Positions 25,753 through 34,567 of a DNA stretch of 64,000 bases are shown here, piece by piece; within the stretch, counting starts at the first letter, position 1; every line of letters begins with the position of its first letter. The notes beneath the pieces are model-generated. The model saw nothing but the letters and a program-made list of their open reading frames with translations, made no database searches and had not been told where the DNA came from. Source of the stretch: Fusobacterium sp. (lineage in GTDB: Bacteria; Cyanobacteriota; Vampirovibrionia; Gastranaerophilales; Gastranaerophilaceae). Both the position numbers and the translations under genes were made by a program. Location of the stretch: the NCBI GenBank assembly GCA_023662905.1, contig JAMPIJ010000002.1, positions 1 to 64,000 on the forward strand. Direction: 5' to 3'.

Positions 25753-25839
25753 CTAACACATTCGATTAGCAAGACAATTACCACCTTCAACGAGGCTACG
25801 CATCATCATTTGCATCATCATAGTGTTATTTTTCGGCAT
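25753..25839 (-). CDS. Met-rich 28-residue peptide
   Basis: A complete small gene too short for most gene finders. The peptide starts MPKNNT, has MMMQMMM at residues 7-13, then a short Gly/Asn/Cys-containing tail ending in MC. AAGGAA lies 10-11 nt before the ATG. A consensus promoter lies about 25 nt upstream and an intrinsic terminator 25 nt downstream, so it forms its own transcription unit. Seven clustered Met and two Cys could suggest metal binding or membrane contact, but I have no family match and do not assign a function. The alternative is a non-coding RNA that happens to contain an open frame. Confidence 0.6.
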   Translation of the reverse strand: MPKNNTMMMQMMMRSLVEGGNCLANRMC

Positions 25840-25864
25840 TTAATAAATTTCCTTTTCTGCAAGA

Positions 25865-25893
25865 ATACTATTACAAGGATAATATCTTGTCAA
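25865..25893 (-). promoter_or_regulatory. Consensus promoter of the Met-rich micro-gene
   Basis: TTGACA (25893..25888), 17 nt, TAGTAT (25870..25865). Confidence 0.75.
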
Positions 25894-25986
25894 CCCTGCT
25901 TCACCTTTCTTCACATATTTGTCATGCCGGTTAAATTTCTTTACAATTTAGAAGAGCAGTTTTTATAAGACAAAGGAGTCAAAATT

Positions 25987-28422
25987 ATGTTAAAAAAACT
26001 ATTCGCTCCCCTCTTTGCATTTTTTGCAATGGTTTTTATGGGATGCAGTTCTGCATTTGCAGGCGAGGCTGATTTGGTCGTGCCAAACATCAGCTCATCT
26101 CCGGAAAGCTTTAACTATCTCGTTATAGGGCTGGTTATTTCTGTTATCGGGGTTATTTTTGGTTTTATTGAGTTCCTCAAGATTAAAAAACTTCCGGTTC
26201 ACCATGCTATGGCTGAAGTCGGAAACACGATCTTTGAAACTTGTAAAACTTACCTTATTCAACAAGGTAAATTTCTTATTGTATTAGAAATTTTAATCGG
26301 TCTATGTATTGCGTTTTACTTTGGTTACTTGCAACACATGGGCGTTGCGGGTGTATTGACGATTTTGGGTTGGTCTGTAATCGGTATTCTCGGTTCGTAT
26401 GGCGTTGCGTGGTTCGGTATCAGAATGAACACACTTGCTAACTCTAGAACAGCTTTCGCGTCTTTGAAAGGCAACCCGCTGAACATTATGAACATTCCGT
26501 TGAAAGCAGGCATGAGCATTGGTGTTTTGCTTGTTTCTGTTGAATTAATCATGATGTTAATCATTTTATTATTCGTTCCTGGTGAAATCGCAGGCGCTTG
26601 CTTTATCGGTTTTGCTATCGGTGAATCTCTTGGTGCTTCTGCACTTCGTGTTGCAGGTGGTATCTTCACAAAAATCGCGGATATCGGTTCTGACTTAATG
26701 AAAATCCAATTCGGTATCAAAGAAGATGACCCGAGAAATCCTGGGGTTATCGCAGATTGTACCGGTGACAACGCTGGCGACTCTATCGGCCCTACTGCCG
26801 ACGGTTTTGAAACTTACGGCGTTACAGGTGTTGCACTTGTTTCATTCATCTTACTCGGCGTTGCGCCTGAATATCAAATCCAATTACTCACATGGATTTT
26901 CGTTATGAGATTCCTTATGATTGCAACTTCTGTTGTTTCATACTGGATTAATGGAATTTTCAACGTATTCTATGCTAAAAAAGCAGAAAAATTCGACTTT
27001 GAACAGCCTTTAACAAACCTTGTATGGCTGACTTCAATTCTTTCAATCGCTATGACTTACGGAGTAAGCTATGCGTTATTGGGTAACATCGGCGGATGCT
27101 GCATGTTGAACAAATTGTGGCTTGTACTTGCTACAATCATCTCTTGCGGTACATTGGGCGCTGCGTTAATCCCTGAATTTACAAAAATCTTTACTTCTCC
27201 TAAAGCTAAACACACAGAAGAAGTTGTTACAGCTTCACGTGAGGGCGGTTCATCTTTGACAATCCTTTCAGGTATTGTTGCAGGTAACTTCTCAGGCTTC
27301 TGGATTGGTATGGTAATCGTATTATTGATGGCACTTTCTTATGTTGCAAGCTTATACATTCCGCACTCATTTATGGTTTATCCGTCAGTGTTTGCGTTTG
27401 GCCTTGTAGCATTTGGCTTCCTAGGAATGGGGCCTGTTACAATTGCTGTTGACAGCTACGGTCCTGTTACAGACAACGCTCAATCAGTTTACGAACTCTC
27501 ATTAATCGAAGAGTTACCAAATGTTCAGGAAGAAATCAAAAATGATTTCGGCTTTGAACCAAACTTCGACGTTGCAAAACAATACTTAGAAGAAAACGAT
27601 GGTGCCGGAAACACATTCAAAGCAACATCTAAACCGGTTCTTATCGGTACAGCGGTTGTTGGTGCAACAACAATGATTTTCTCATTGATTCTAGTAATCC
27701 AAAACACTTTAGGCGTTGAACCTGAAGCTATTTTGAACCTGTTAAATCCTTACACAATCCTCGGTTTCTTAACCGGTGGTGCGGTAATCTACTGGTTCTC
27801 AGGCGCATCTATGCAGGCTGTAACAACAGGTGCATACAGAGCCGTTGCGTATATCGGTCAAAATATGAAACAAATTTTGACCAATGAAAACAAAAAAAGT
27901 GCAGATATTTCAGCGTCAAAAGAAGTCGTTAAGATTTGTACCCAATACGCTCAAAAAGGTATGGTAAACATCTTTATCGCTCTATTTGCATTCGCTCTAG
28001 CGTTTGCTTGCCTTTCAGCTCCAACAGCGAACAGCAACAATCCGGTATCATTCTTCGTAAGCTACCTGATTGCAATCGCTGTATTCGGTTTGTTTCAAGC
28101 CGTATTTATGGCTAATGCCGGCGGATGTTGGGATAACGCTAAGAAAATCGTTGAATGCGACCTTAAAGAAAAAGGAACACCACTTCACGATGCAACCGTT
28201 GTCGGCGATACTGTAGGTGATCCGTTCAAAGATACTTCATCTGTTGCGATGAACCCGATTATCAAGTTCACAACTTTATTCGGCTTACTTGCAATGGAAA
28301 TCGCTATCAACGAATCATTTAAAGCGTTCGCACCGATTGTCGGCTGGGTACTTCTCGTAATCGCGTTAATTTTCGTAATTCGTTCATTCTACGCAATGAG
28401 AATACCTCAAGGCAACAAATAA
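25987..28422 (+). CDS. hppA: Membrane-bound ion-translocating pyrophosphatase
   Basis: Splits pyrophosphate and pumps H+ and/or Na+ across the membrane. It is 811 aa with about 16 hydrophobic segments. Substrate-binding signatures are EDDPRNPGVIADCTGDNAGDS near residue 247 and NAGGCWDNAKKIVE near 710, with VGDTVGDPFKDTSSVAMNP near 738. The position that separates K+-dependent from K+-independent enzymes reads GNTFKAT, which suggests K+ independence. The DCTGDNAGDSIGPTADGFETYG wording fits a divergent subfamily. The first 25 residues look like a signal sequence with a Cys after a hydrophobic core (FMGCSSAFAGE). AAAGGAG precedes the ATG, and a terminator follows. Confidence 0.95.
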   Translation: MLKKLFAPLFAFFAMVFMGCSSAFAGEADLVVPNISSSPESFNYLVIGLVISVIGVIFGFIEFLKIKKLPVHHAMAEVGNTIFETCKTYLIQQGKFLIVLEILIGLCIAFYFGYLQHMGVAGVLTILGWSVIGILGSYGVAWFGIRMNTLANSRTAFASLKGNPLNIMNIPLKAGMSIGVLLVSVELIMMLIILLFVPGEIAGACFIGFAIGESLGASALRVAGGIFTKIADIGSDLMKIQFGIKEDDPRNPGVIADCTGDNAGDSIGPTADGFETYGVTGVALVSFILLGVAPEYQIQLLTWIFVMRFLMIATSVVSYWINGIFNVFYAKKAEKFDFEQPLTNLVWLTSILSIAMTYGVSYALLGNIGGCCMLNKLWLVLATIISCGTLGAALIPEFTKIFTSPKAKHTEEVVTASREGGSSLTILSGIVAGNFSGFWIGMVIVLLMALSYVASLYIPHSFMVYPSVFAFGLVAFGFLGMGPVTIAVDSYGPVTDNAQSVYELSLIEELPNVQEEIKNDFGFEPNFDVAKQYLEENDGAGNTFKATSKPVLIGTAVVGATTMIFSLILVIQNTLGVEPEAILNLLNPYTILGFLTGGAVIYWFSGASMQAVTTGAYRAVAYIGQNMKQILTNENKKSADISASKEVVKICTQYAQKGMVNIFIALFAFALAFACLSAPTANSNNPVSFFVSYLIAIAVFGLFQAVFMANAGGCWDNAKKIVECDLKEKGTPLHDATVVGDTVGDPFKDTSSVAMNPIIKFTTLFGLLAMEIAINESFKAFAPIVGWVLLVIALIFVIRSFYAMRIPQGNK

Positions 28423-28465
28423 TTGTAAACAATTATTAAGCCAATATATACAATAAAAAGCAATT

Positions 28466-28507
28466 TTTGCTCTCTTATATACTTTATATATAAGAGAGCG
28501 TTTTTAT
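28466..28507 (+). terminator. Terminator after hppA
   Basis: GCTCTCTTATATA / TATATAAGAGAGC stem followed by GTTTTTATT. Confidence 0.85.
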
Positions 28508-28524
28508 TAAGAGGTTCAAGAGAG

Positions 28525-28857
28525 ATGTCATACCATTCACAAGGTATAAATGCAGTTCAGAATACAGTTTCCGCAAGTTCGGCAGCTGCAAGTTCTCTTG
28601 GCGGAACACCTCCACCAAGCCAAAATTGCTCAACATCTACAGGTTACACACAAAACAACAAAGAAACCGAACGTGATGGACACGGCAATGGCGATAAAGC
28701 CTTTGATAGAGATTATTCAAAAAAAGGCAAAGAACAACAAGAAGCGCTAAAAAAATCAATTAAACACTACACAAAAGCAGAACAATATGCAAACAATGAC
28801 AAACTTCTTGGCGCGCTAGGCGTTTACGGGTTTGTAACTGTCAATAAGAGAGTATAA
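28525..28857 (+). CDS. Small unknown protein, 110 aa
   Basis: No family recognised. The first half is Ser/Ala/Asn-rich and probably disordered (SASSAAASSLGGTPPPSQ). The second half is charged (KKGKEQQEALKKSIKHYTKAEQY) and ends in a short hydrophobic patch (LLGALGVYGFVTV). AGAG precedes the ATG. It is the first gene of a three-gene unit with 28869 and 29265, after the hppA terminator. Confidence 0.75.
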   Translation: MSYHSQGINAVQNTVSASSAAASSLGGTPPPSQNCSTSTGYTQNNKETERDGHGNGDKAFDRDYSKKGKEQQEALKKSIKHYTKAEQYANNDKLLGALGVYGFVTVNKRV

Positions 28858-28868
28858 GAGAGGCAGAT

Positions 28869-29237
28869 ATGGTCGATTCAGTAGCAAAAACAACAAGTAC
28901 ACCAATTCAAAATAACAATATTAATAATAAGGTTGTAAACCCTAAAAACGTTCCATACAAAAGAACTAATGAAGAAATCTTATCTTTACGTTCAAGCCTT
29001 ATGGAAGCAATTAACGCAGGGTTCAATGGCTGGAAAGACTTATTTTCAAGTTCAAACCCTGACACACTTGCCTATCTTGACCTTTCAACAACATCACGTG
29101 TAAGCGGTTCTGCCCCGGGTCATTACATCAGAACCTGCCAGCAAGGTGTAAACGAAGAAGATCCTGAATCTTCTTGGATGACAGTTCCAGACAGACACCT
29201 CTGGTGCGCACAATCAAAAATGGATTGCTATTGTTAA
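28869..29237 (+). CDS. Small unknown protein, 122 aa, Cys-rich end
   Basis: No family recognised. The N-terminus is Asn/Thr-rich and probably disordered (STPIQNNNINNKVVNPKN), followed by a helical part and a C-terminus with four Cys in the last about 35 residues (TCQQG, LWCAQSKMDCYC). AGAGAGG lies 5 nt before the ATG. It sits 11 nt after the previous gene, so the two are co-transcribed. Confidence 0.75.
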   Translation: MVDSVAKTTSTPIQNNNINNKVVNPKNVPYKRTNEEILSLRSSLMEAINAGFNGWKDLFSSSNPDTLAYLDLSTTSRVSGSAPGHYIRTCQQGVNEEDPESSWMTVPDRHLWCAQSKMDCYC

Positions 29238-29264
29238 TAAAAAATAATATAATAGAGAAAAATC

Positions 29265-30182
29265 ATGAGTATTCAAGTTGACACAAATTTAGCATATTTA
29301 CAGAACAAGCTGGGAATCAGCGCTCAGATTTTCACGGAAAAATACCAGAACAAAAGTGTTACCGAGATTATCAAGGAAGAGGCTGAGAAAGGCAACCAGC
29401 TTGCCATTGCGCTTGCGAGCGAATTGCTTAACAACGTCAACCTTGTTATGGAAATTTTCGGACTTGCAAACTCTGAAAACAGGCTCGAAATCATGAGCGA
29501 AATGACCGACGAACAGTTGAATAAATTTTTGCCTGAGATGGATAAAAACGATTTAGTTCAGGGCCTGAATTTCTTCACACAGGACAAACTGTTAAAAATG
29601 CTTGAGCAGGTTGAATCCGAGGATTTGGTGAAAGTTGTTCTCGAATTATTTTCAAAAGAAGAAGTTATGCGTCTTTTGCCGGAAGACCAGCTAGATAAAC
29701 TTTTGCAAAGCACAGAAATGGACAAAAATAAATTACTTGTTCATCTCAAATCGCTTCCGCCGGTATATCTTGCGCAGATGATTGAAAACGTAACAGGCAG
29801 CGAGGTTGAAGACACCAATCAATTGAATATGATTAAAACTCTTGATGGTTTTAACCCTCTGGAGTTCAAGGACGCTCTTGTAAGCCTGCAATCTACGCCA
29901 AAACAGGAACTTGTTCTTTCACTCTCCAAAGAACATCCAGAATTAATGCAGCTTTTTGACCCGCATTCTTACACAAATATGATGAACACATACAAAGACA
30001 AATCAGAAGTCGTAAAAGCAATGAATGTCCTCGAACAGGATAATATTACAGAAATGATTAAAGAGTTGCCGGAAGACCTACTTTCTATTGTGATTGCGCA
30101 GATGGATGTTGATAAGTTCGCTGAAACGTTAATGAAGAAGAATCCGGAAGTAATGGCACAGATTATCGCGGGTAACGTCTAG
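29265..30182 (+). CDS. Helical-repeat protein (MgtE-N/FliG-like superhelix), 305 aa
   Basis: A soluble, almost entirely helical protein made of repeats of about 20-25 residues (LNKFLPEMDKNDLVQGLNF, LLKMLEQVESEDLVKVVLEL, VMRLLPEDQLDKLLQS). They resemble the N-terminal superhelix of MgtE or FliG, which mediates protein contacts. No transporter or motor domain follows, so it is a stand-alone repeat protein and its partner is unknown. It ends 4 bp inside the convergent cinA-C gene. Confidence 0.75.
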   Translation: MSIQVDTNLAYLQNKLGISAQIFTEKYQNKSVTEIIKEEAEKGNQLAIALASELLNNVNLVMEIFGLANSENRLEIMSEMTDEQLNKFLPEMDKNDLVQGLNFFTQDKLLKMLEQVESEDLVKVVLELFSKEEVMRLLPEDQLDKLLQSTEMDKNKLLVHLKSLPPVYLAQMIENVTGSEVEDTNQLNMIKTLDGFNPLEFKDALVSLQSTPKQELVLSLSKEHPELMQLFDPHSYTNMMNTYKDKSEVVKAMNVLEQDNITEMIKELPEDLLSIVIAQMDVDKFAETLMKKNPEVMAQIIAGNV

Positions 30183-30652
30183 CCGGCGGCCAAGATATAA
30201 TACAAAAACTCCAACGCTTCTTGTGCGAATTTCTGTTTCATTTCAACGCGCGGAGTTTCAGGGTTCAATTGAACCTTTTTCGTGTAAACTTTTTCACCAA
30301 CAGCAACAGAAATCCATAGAGTTCCAGCTGGTTTGTTTTCGCTATCCCCCGGGCCTGCAACGCCTGAGGTACAAAGCGCAACGTCAGCCTGTGCAGCTTT
30401 AAGCGTGCCTTTTGCCATCTCGATTACGCACTCTTCGCTTACTGCGCCATGTTTTATTAGGGTTTCGTGCCTAACCCCAAGAATCCGTTCTTTTGCCTCG
30501 TTCGCATAGGTTACGAAATTCAGCGTTATATAATCAGAACTTCCGGCAACATCAATAAGCCGCGAACTCACAAGCCCGCCCGTACAGGATTCTGATGTCG
30601 AAAGAATTAATTTTCTCTCTCTTAAAAATTGTCCAATTTTTCCCTCTAACAT
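30179..30652 (-). CDS. pncC: CinA C-terminal domain protein (nicotinamide-nucleotide amidase, PncC-like)
   Basis: Probably removes the amide from nicotinamide mononucleotide in NAD salvage. It is 157 aa, a single CinA-C domain without the N-terminal MoCF-like part. Typical stretches are STSESCTGGLVSSRL near residue 19, VTYANEAKERILGV near 47 and CTSGVAGPGDSENKPAGTLWISVA near 94. It is alone on the minus strand, with its tail overlapping the convergent helical-repeat gene by 4 bp. Confidence 0.92.
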   Translation of the reverse strand: MLEGKIGQFLRERKLILSTSESCTGGLVSSRLIDVAGSSDYITLNFVTYANEAKERILGVRHETLIKHGAVSEECVIEMAKGTLKAAQADVALCTSGVAGPGDSENKPAGTLWISVAVGEKVYTKKVQLNPETPRVEMKQKFAQEALEFLYYILAAG

Positions 30653-30730
30653 AATTTTATTGTATATTAAGAACTTGCAATATTCAATAAGATATATTAT
30701 TATAATAGATATGGTAAGAGGATAATAAGC

Positions 30731-31078
30731 ATGAGTAAAAATATTGACACAGTTCCTATAGAAGTAAGTATTCTAACGTCAGATCACGACATCAAAGGAG
30801 TTGTACACGTTTCTAAATATACAAACACTAACCGCGAATTAACAGACTTGTTAAACGATAGAGAACGCCGATTTTTGGCCGTAACAAACGCGGAAATTTA
30901 TCCTCGCAACACAAACCAACCGCCAAGAAAATATAATTTCTTGGAAATTCACATGGATTATGTGTTGATGGTTCACCCGTCATCTCAAGCTGTGTTCCAA
31001 TCTTCAGGCAAAACACAGGAAGATGTGGCAAGATTCAGAGATTTAAGACTTAAACTGAACCAAACTAAACCTTTTTAG
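30731..31078 (+). CDS. Conserved-looking small protein upstream of hisS, 115 aa
   Basis: I do not know this family. It is a compact mixed alpha/beta protein of 115 aa with VVHVSKYTNTNRELTDLLNDR in the middle and FLEIHMDYVLMVHP near residue 71. There is no signal peptide or membrane segment. A TATAAT at 30701-30706 and AAGAGGA upstream of the ATG support expression. It is the first gene of a unit followed by hisS (20 nt), a 60-aa protein and a lytic transglycosylase. Confidence 0.85.
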   Translation: MSKNIDTVPIEVSILTSDHDIKGVVHVSKYTNTNRELTDLLNDRERRFLAVTNAEIYPRNTNQPPRKYNFLEIHMDYVLMVHPSSQAVFQSSGKTQEDVARFRDLRLKLNQTKPF

Positions 31079-31098
31079 CATTATGGGATCAAATAAAT

Positions 31099-32325
31099 AT
31101 GGCAATAATTAAAGTACAAAAAGGGACAAAGGATATTTTGCCTCAGGAAGTCGAATCGTGGCATAACTTAGAGGCAAAAGCGTTAGAACTTTTTACAAAC
31201 TATGGTTATAAAGAGATAAGAACACCGATTTTCGAAGCGACAGAACTTTTTGCACGCGGCGTCGGCGATACAACAGATATCGTTAACAAAGAAATGTACA
31301 CATTTGAAAAAAGTGACCGCTCAATCACGCTTCGCCCTGAAAACACCGCAGGCGTTGTGCGTTCATTCATCGAAAACGGTATGTTCCGCCAACCAATGCC
31401 GGTAAAACTCTGGTACAAAGGCCCGATGTTCCGCTACGAACGCCCGCAGGCAGGCCGTCAAAGACAGTTCCACCAAATCGGCGTTGAAATGTTCGGAATT
31501 TCTGCGCCAACAGCTGACGCGGAAGCGATTTTGCTTGCTACCGAATACTTAAAAGCGTTAGGCTTAAACGATTTAACAGTTGAAATCAACTCTCTTGGCT
31601 GCCCGAAATGCCGTGAAGAATACAAAGCAAAAATCAAAGAAATTCTAAAACCTGAATTTGATAACCTTTGCGACGATTGCAAATCACGTTACGAAAAAAA
31701 CCCTTTGCGCCTACTTGACTGCAAAGTCGATAGCTGCAAAGCCATCTTTGAACGTCCTGAAATCAAAGCCGTTATCCAATCAGATTTTATCTGCGAAGAG
31801 TGTGCAGACCACTTCAACACACTCAAAGAATACCTCAACACCGCAGGCGTTAAATACGAAGAAAACAAACTTTTAGTGAGAGGCCTCGACTATTACAACC
31901 GCACCGTTTTTGAAATCAAATCAAACAATTTGGGTTCCCAAAACGCAGTCTGCGGCGGCGGGCGCTATGACAGCCTTGTTAAAAACCTCGGCGGTGACGA
32001 CACTCCTGCCGTCGGCTGGGCAATGGGTATGGAGCGTTTGAACTCTTTACTTCCGACGCTTGAACCTAAAAAACTCGACGCCTACATCGTTTCAAACGAC
32101 ATGGTAGAAGCCTTAAAACTCGCTCAGGAACTCCGCGCAAAGGGTATCAGCGTTGAATTTGACCTATCAAACAAGAAGTTCAACAAACAGCTTGAAAAAG
32201 CGTCAAAATGCGCAAATTATGCAATTTTCCTCGGTGAAGATGAGTTAAAAAATAACAACATTACGGTGAAAAATCTTTCCACAGGCGAGCAACAAACAAT
32301 TTTAAAAGAAAATTTAAACATCTAA
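31099..32325 (+). CDS. hisS: Histidyl-tRNA synthetase
   Basis: Charges tRNA-His. It is 408 aa, a class II enzyme. Motif 2 is MFRYERPQAGRQRQFHQIG near residue 110, the histidine-binding loop LVRGLDYYNRTVFEI is near 257, GGGRYDSLV near 287, and motif 3 VGWAMGMERL near 307. A short anticodon-binding domain completes the protein. Two CxxC pairs in the insertion (CPKCREEY, CDDCKSRY, CEECADHF) suggest a zinc-binding element, seen in some HisRS. It lies in an operon with flanking small genes. Confidence 0.96.
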   Translation: MAIIKVQKGTKDILPQEVESWHNLEAKALELFTNYGYKEIRTPIFEATELFARGVGDTTDIVNKEMYTFEKSDRSITLRPENTAGVVRSFIENGMFRQPMPVKLWYKGPMFRYERPQAGRQRQFHQIGVEMFGISAPTADAEAILLATEYLKALGLNDLTVEINSLGCPKCREEYKAKIKEILKPEFDNLCDDCKSRYEKNPLRLLDCKVDSCKAIFERPEIKAVIQSDFICEECADHFNTLKEYLNTAGVKYEENKLLVRGLDYYNRTVFEIKSNNLGSQNAVCGGGRYDSLVKNLGGDDTPAVGWAMGMERLNSLLPTLEPKKLDAYIVSNDMVEALKLAQELRAKGISVEFDLSNKKFNKQLEKASKCANYAIFLGEDELKNNNITVKNLSTGEQQTILKENLNI

Positions 32326-32335
32326 GGAGAACAAA

Positions 32336-32518
32336 ATGGACAAAGTTACTATCAGATCAGACAGAAAAACAGATTACAAATTTCAGTACAAAGGCGAAGA
32401 TGTAGTTCTCGGCGCCGGCAAAATCATCAGTATCGCTGACGGCTTGACCCATGTTGTTCTTCCAACCTGCGCAATGAAAATTATGAACAACTTAATCGTT
32501 ATTAAGGAAGACGTATAA
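32336..32518 (+). CDS. Small unknown protein, 60 aa
   Basis: A short beta-rich protein (VTIRSDRKTDYKFQYKG, ISIADGLTHVVLPT) that I cannot assign. AAGGAGA precedes the ATG, and it lies 10 nt after hisS and one base before the lytic transglycosylase start. Its 3' end carries the ribosome site (AGGAAG) of the next gene, so the two are tightly linked. Confidence 0.8.
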   Translation: MDKVTIRSDRKTDYKFQYKGEDVVLGAGKIISIADGLTHVVLPTCAMKIMNNLIVIKEDV

Positions 32519-32519
32519 A

Positions 32520-34517
32520 TTGCAATTCAACGGGGATATGGTAAAAAAATACGCGATAATCTCAGGCGTAATACTTGTGCTGGGCATATTTTGTGTGCTT
32601 GCAAAATTGTTCTTTGATTTTGTCGGCAACCCTGCAAGAGCCGATAAAATCTACACTCAGGCGCTTGCTGATTTTAATGCACAAAATTACTCAAACGCAT
32701 ATTACCAGTTCTCAAAAGTTTCGTATCTGTCAGAGTTAAAGCCTTACGCAATCTACCATAGAGCCGAATGCGCAAAGGCATTGAACGATTACAAATCCGA
32801 ACAAAAACAGTATTATTTATTGTTCAATATTTACCCTAAAAACGAACTTTCTCTGAAATCAAAATACTATTTTGCGATTGATATTGCGGATTCGAACCCG
32901 CGGCTTGCGCAAAAATATTTTGAGGAAATCATTCAAAAAACTCCCGAAAGCAACTATGCAACCGGCGCAAAATACCAGATTGCAAACATTTTAAACACAA
33001 AATATTCAAACTCAGCGCTTTCATCAGAACACGATAGAAACGAGATTGAAAAATATTTACGCGAATACCTGACAACCGCACCCGCAGGCCGCTGGGCGCT
33101 TAAAGCCGCAGATTTATGGCAGAATATTTCACCTAATCTAACAGACGATGACAAAAATATTATCGCCGAAACCTATATGCTTTATAACCTTGCGCAACGA
33201 GCGCAGACCCTGCTTGAGGATTCCGACCTCAACGTCACATGGGCAAAATACGCAAAAGCCGCGCTTCAATCTGGAGAAACAGGCAAAGCAAAATCCTTAA
33301 TCGAAACCGGACTTCACCAACAAAATTCAAAAGCTAAAGAATCTGATAAAAACACAGTAATCACACGATATCTTCAAACACAAAAAGATAAAGAAAAAGC
33401 AGTCGACGCGTTTCTCAGCGCCGCGCAGGGAAAAAATGACTTATTCCTGAAAAATTTGAAGTGTAAATATACCAAAAATTCAAACGCACAGCACCAATGC
33501 TATGCAAATATTTTAAAATACTATGACATTTCAAACTTTTCTGAATCTTTACTCGAAACCCTATTTATGGAAAGCGTTACCACCGGCCAGTATTCTAACG
33601 CAAAAAAACTAGGGCTTAAATATTTAGATAAATTTCCAACCTCAGAAAACGCCGCTGAAATTGCGTTCTGGATTGGAAAAATTAACAAACACAACAGTAA
33701 AAATCTTGAGGCAAACGAATATTTCCGCCGCGTGATCCTGAACTACCCTGATTCATATTATGCGTTTAGAAGTTACTTACAACTAAACGATATCAGAAAT
33801 TCCATCATAACAACAATGATTGAACCTAAAAACGTAATCTTCCCGTACTACGGTAAAGCCGGTGCGACGATTATAAAACTCGTTGAAATGGGAGATTTAA
33901 ACCTCATCTCACAAATCTACGAAGATGATAAATTTATTCAAAGTTGGGTTTTATACGAAAAAGGTGAAAAATCGCGTGCTATGTGTACCGCGCGCGACGC
34001 GATGGCTAAATTACCAGAAAAGCCTGAAAAATCCGACCTGCGCTGGCGCCTTGTTTACCCTGCATTTATGTATGATGAGATGAAAGAATTTGCACACGCG
34101 GTTGGCAACAATCCAGTCTTAATGCTTGCCCTAGCGCGCGAAGAAAGTTATTTCAACCCTAACGCTCACAGTTACGTGGGTGCGACTGGTTTAATGCAGT
34201 TGATGCCGACAACAGCCAAAGAAATTAATAGAATTCGCAATCTTGGCATGGAATCGCTAGAAGAATTACAAAACGCCGACACAAACCTGAAACTCGGCAA
34301 CCATTATTACAATTACCTGTTGAGAAATCTTGGCGAGAATAATATTCTGGCGGTCGGCGCTTACAATGGCGGAATAGGTTCAATCAGCCGTTGGAAACAA
34401 GGGCTTGAATACCGCGACATCGACGAATTTGTTGAAAAAATCCCGTATCCGGAAACAAAAACTTACATAAAAAAAGTCTTCCGTACTTACTGGAACTACG
34501 CAAGACTTTATTTATAG
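32520..34517 (+). CDS. Lytic transglycosylase with TPR-like repeats (Slt type)
   Basis: A periplasmic peptidoglycan-cleaving enzyme of 665 aa. A single membrane anchor lies at about residues 10-30 (AIISGVILVLGIFCVLA...), followed by a long helical solenoid with TPR-like units. The SLT domain is at about 535-660: LALAREESYFNPNAHS carries the catalytic Glu, then ATGLMQLMPTTAKEI and AVGAYNGGIGSISRW. It starts at TTG: AGGAAG lies 9 nt upstream, while the ATG at 32538 has poor spacing. It is the last gene of the hisS unit. A weak hairpin follows the stop. Confidence 0.9.
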   Translation: MQFNGDMVKKYAIISGVILVLGIFCVLAKLFFDFVGNPARADKIYTQALADFNAQNYSNAYYQFSKVSYLSELKPYAIYHRAECAKALNDYKSEQKQYYLLFNIYPKNELSLKSKYYFAIDIADSNPRLAQKYFEEIIQKTPESNYATGAKYQIANILNTKYSNSALSSEHDRNEIEKYLREYLTTAPAGRWALKAADLWQNISPNLTDDDKNIIAETYMLYNLAQRAQTLLEDSDLNVTWAKYAKAALQSGETGKAKSLIETGLHQQNSKAKESDKNTVITRYLQTQKDKEKAVDAFLSAAQGKNDLFLKNLKCKYTKNSNAQHQCYANILKYYDISNFSESLLETLFMESVTTGQYSNAKKLGLKYLDKFPTSENAAEIAFWIGKINKHNSKNLEANEYFRRVILNYPDSYYAFRSYLQLNDIRNSIITTMIEPKNVIFPYYGKAGATIIKLVEMGDLNLISQIYEDDKFIQSWVLYEKGEKSRAMCTARDAMAKLPEKPEKSDLRWRLVYPAFMYDEMKEFAHAVGNNPVLMLALAREESYFNPNAHSYVGATGLMQLMPTTAKEINRIRNLGMESLEELQNADTNLKLGNHYYNYLLRNLGENNILAVGAYNGGIGSISRWKQGLEYRDIDEFVEKIPYPETKTYIKKVFRTYWNYARLYL

Positions 34518-34540
34518 CCGGGGTCAACCGGCTCTCTTAT
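34515..34540 (+). terminator. Possible terminator after the lytic transglycosylase
   Basis: AGCCGG / CCGGCT stem with a 6-nt loop, overlapping the stop codon. The T-tail is poor (CTCTTATT). Confidence 0.4.
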
Positions 34541-34567
34541 TGGAACCCGTGCTTCCGGTCAACGTGG

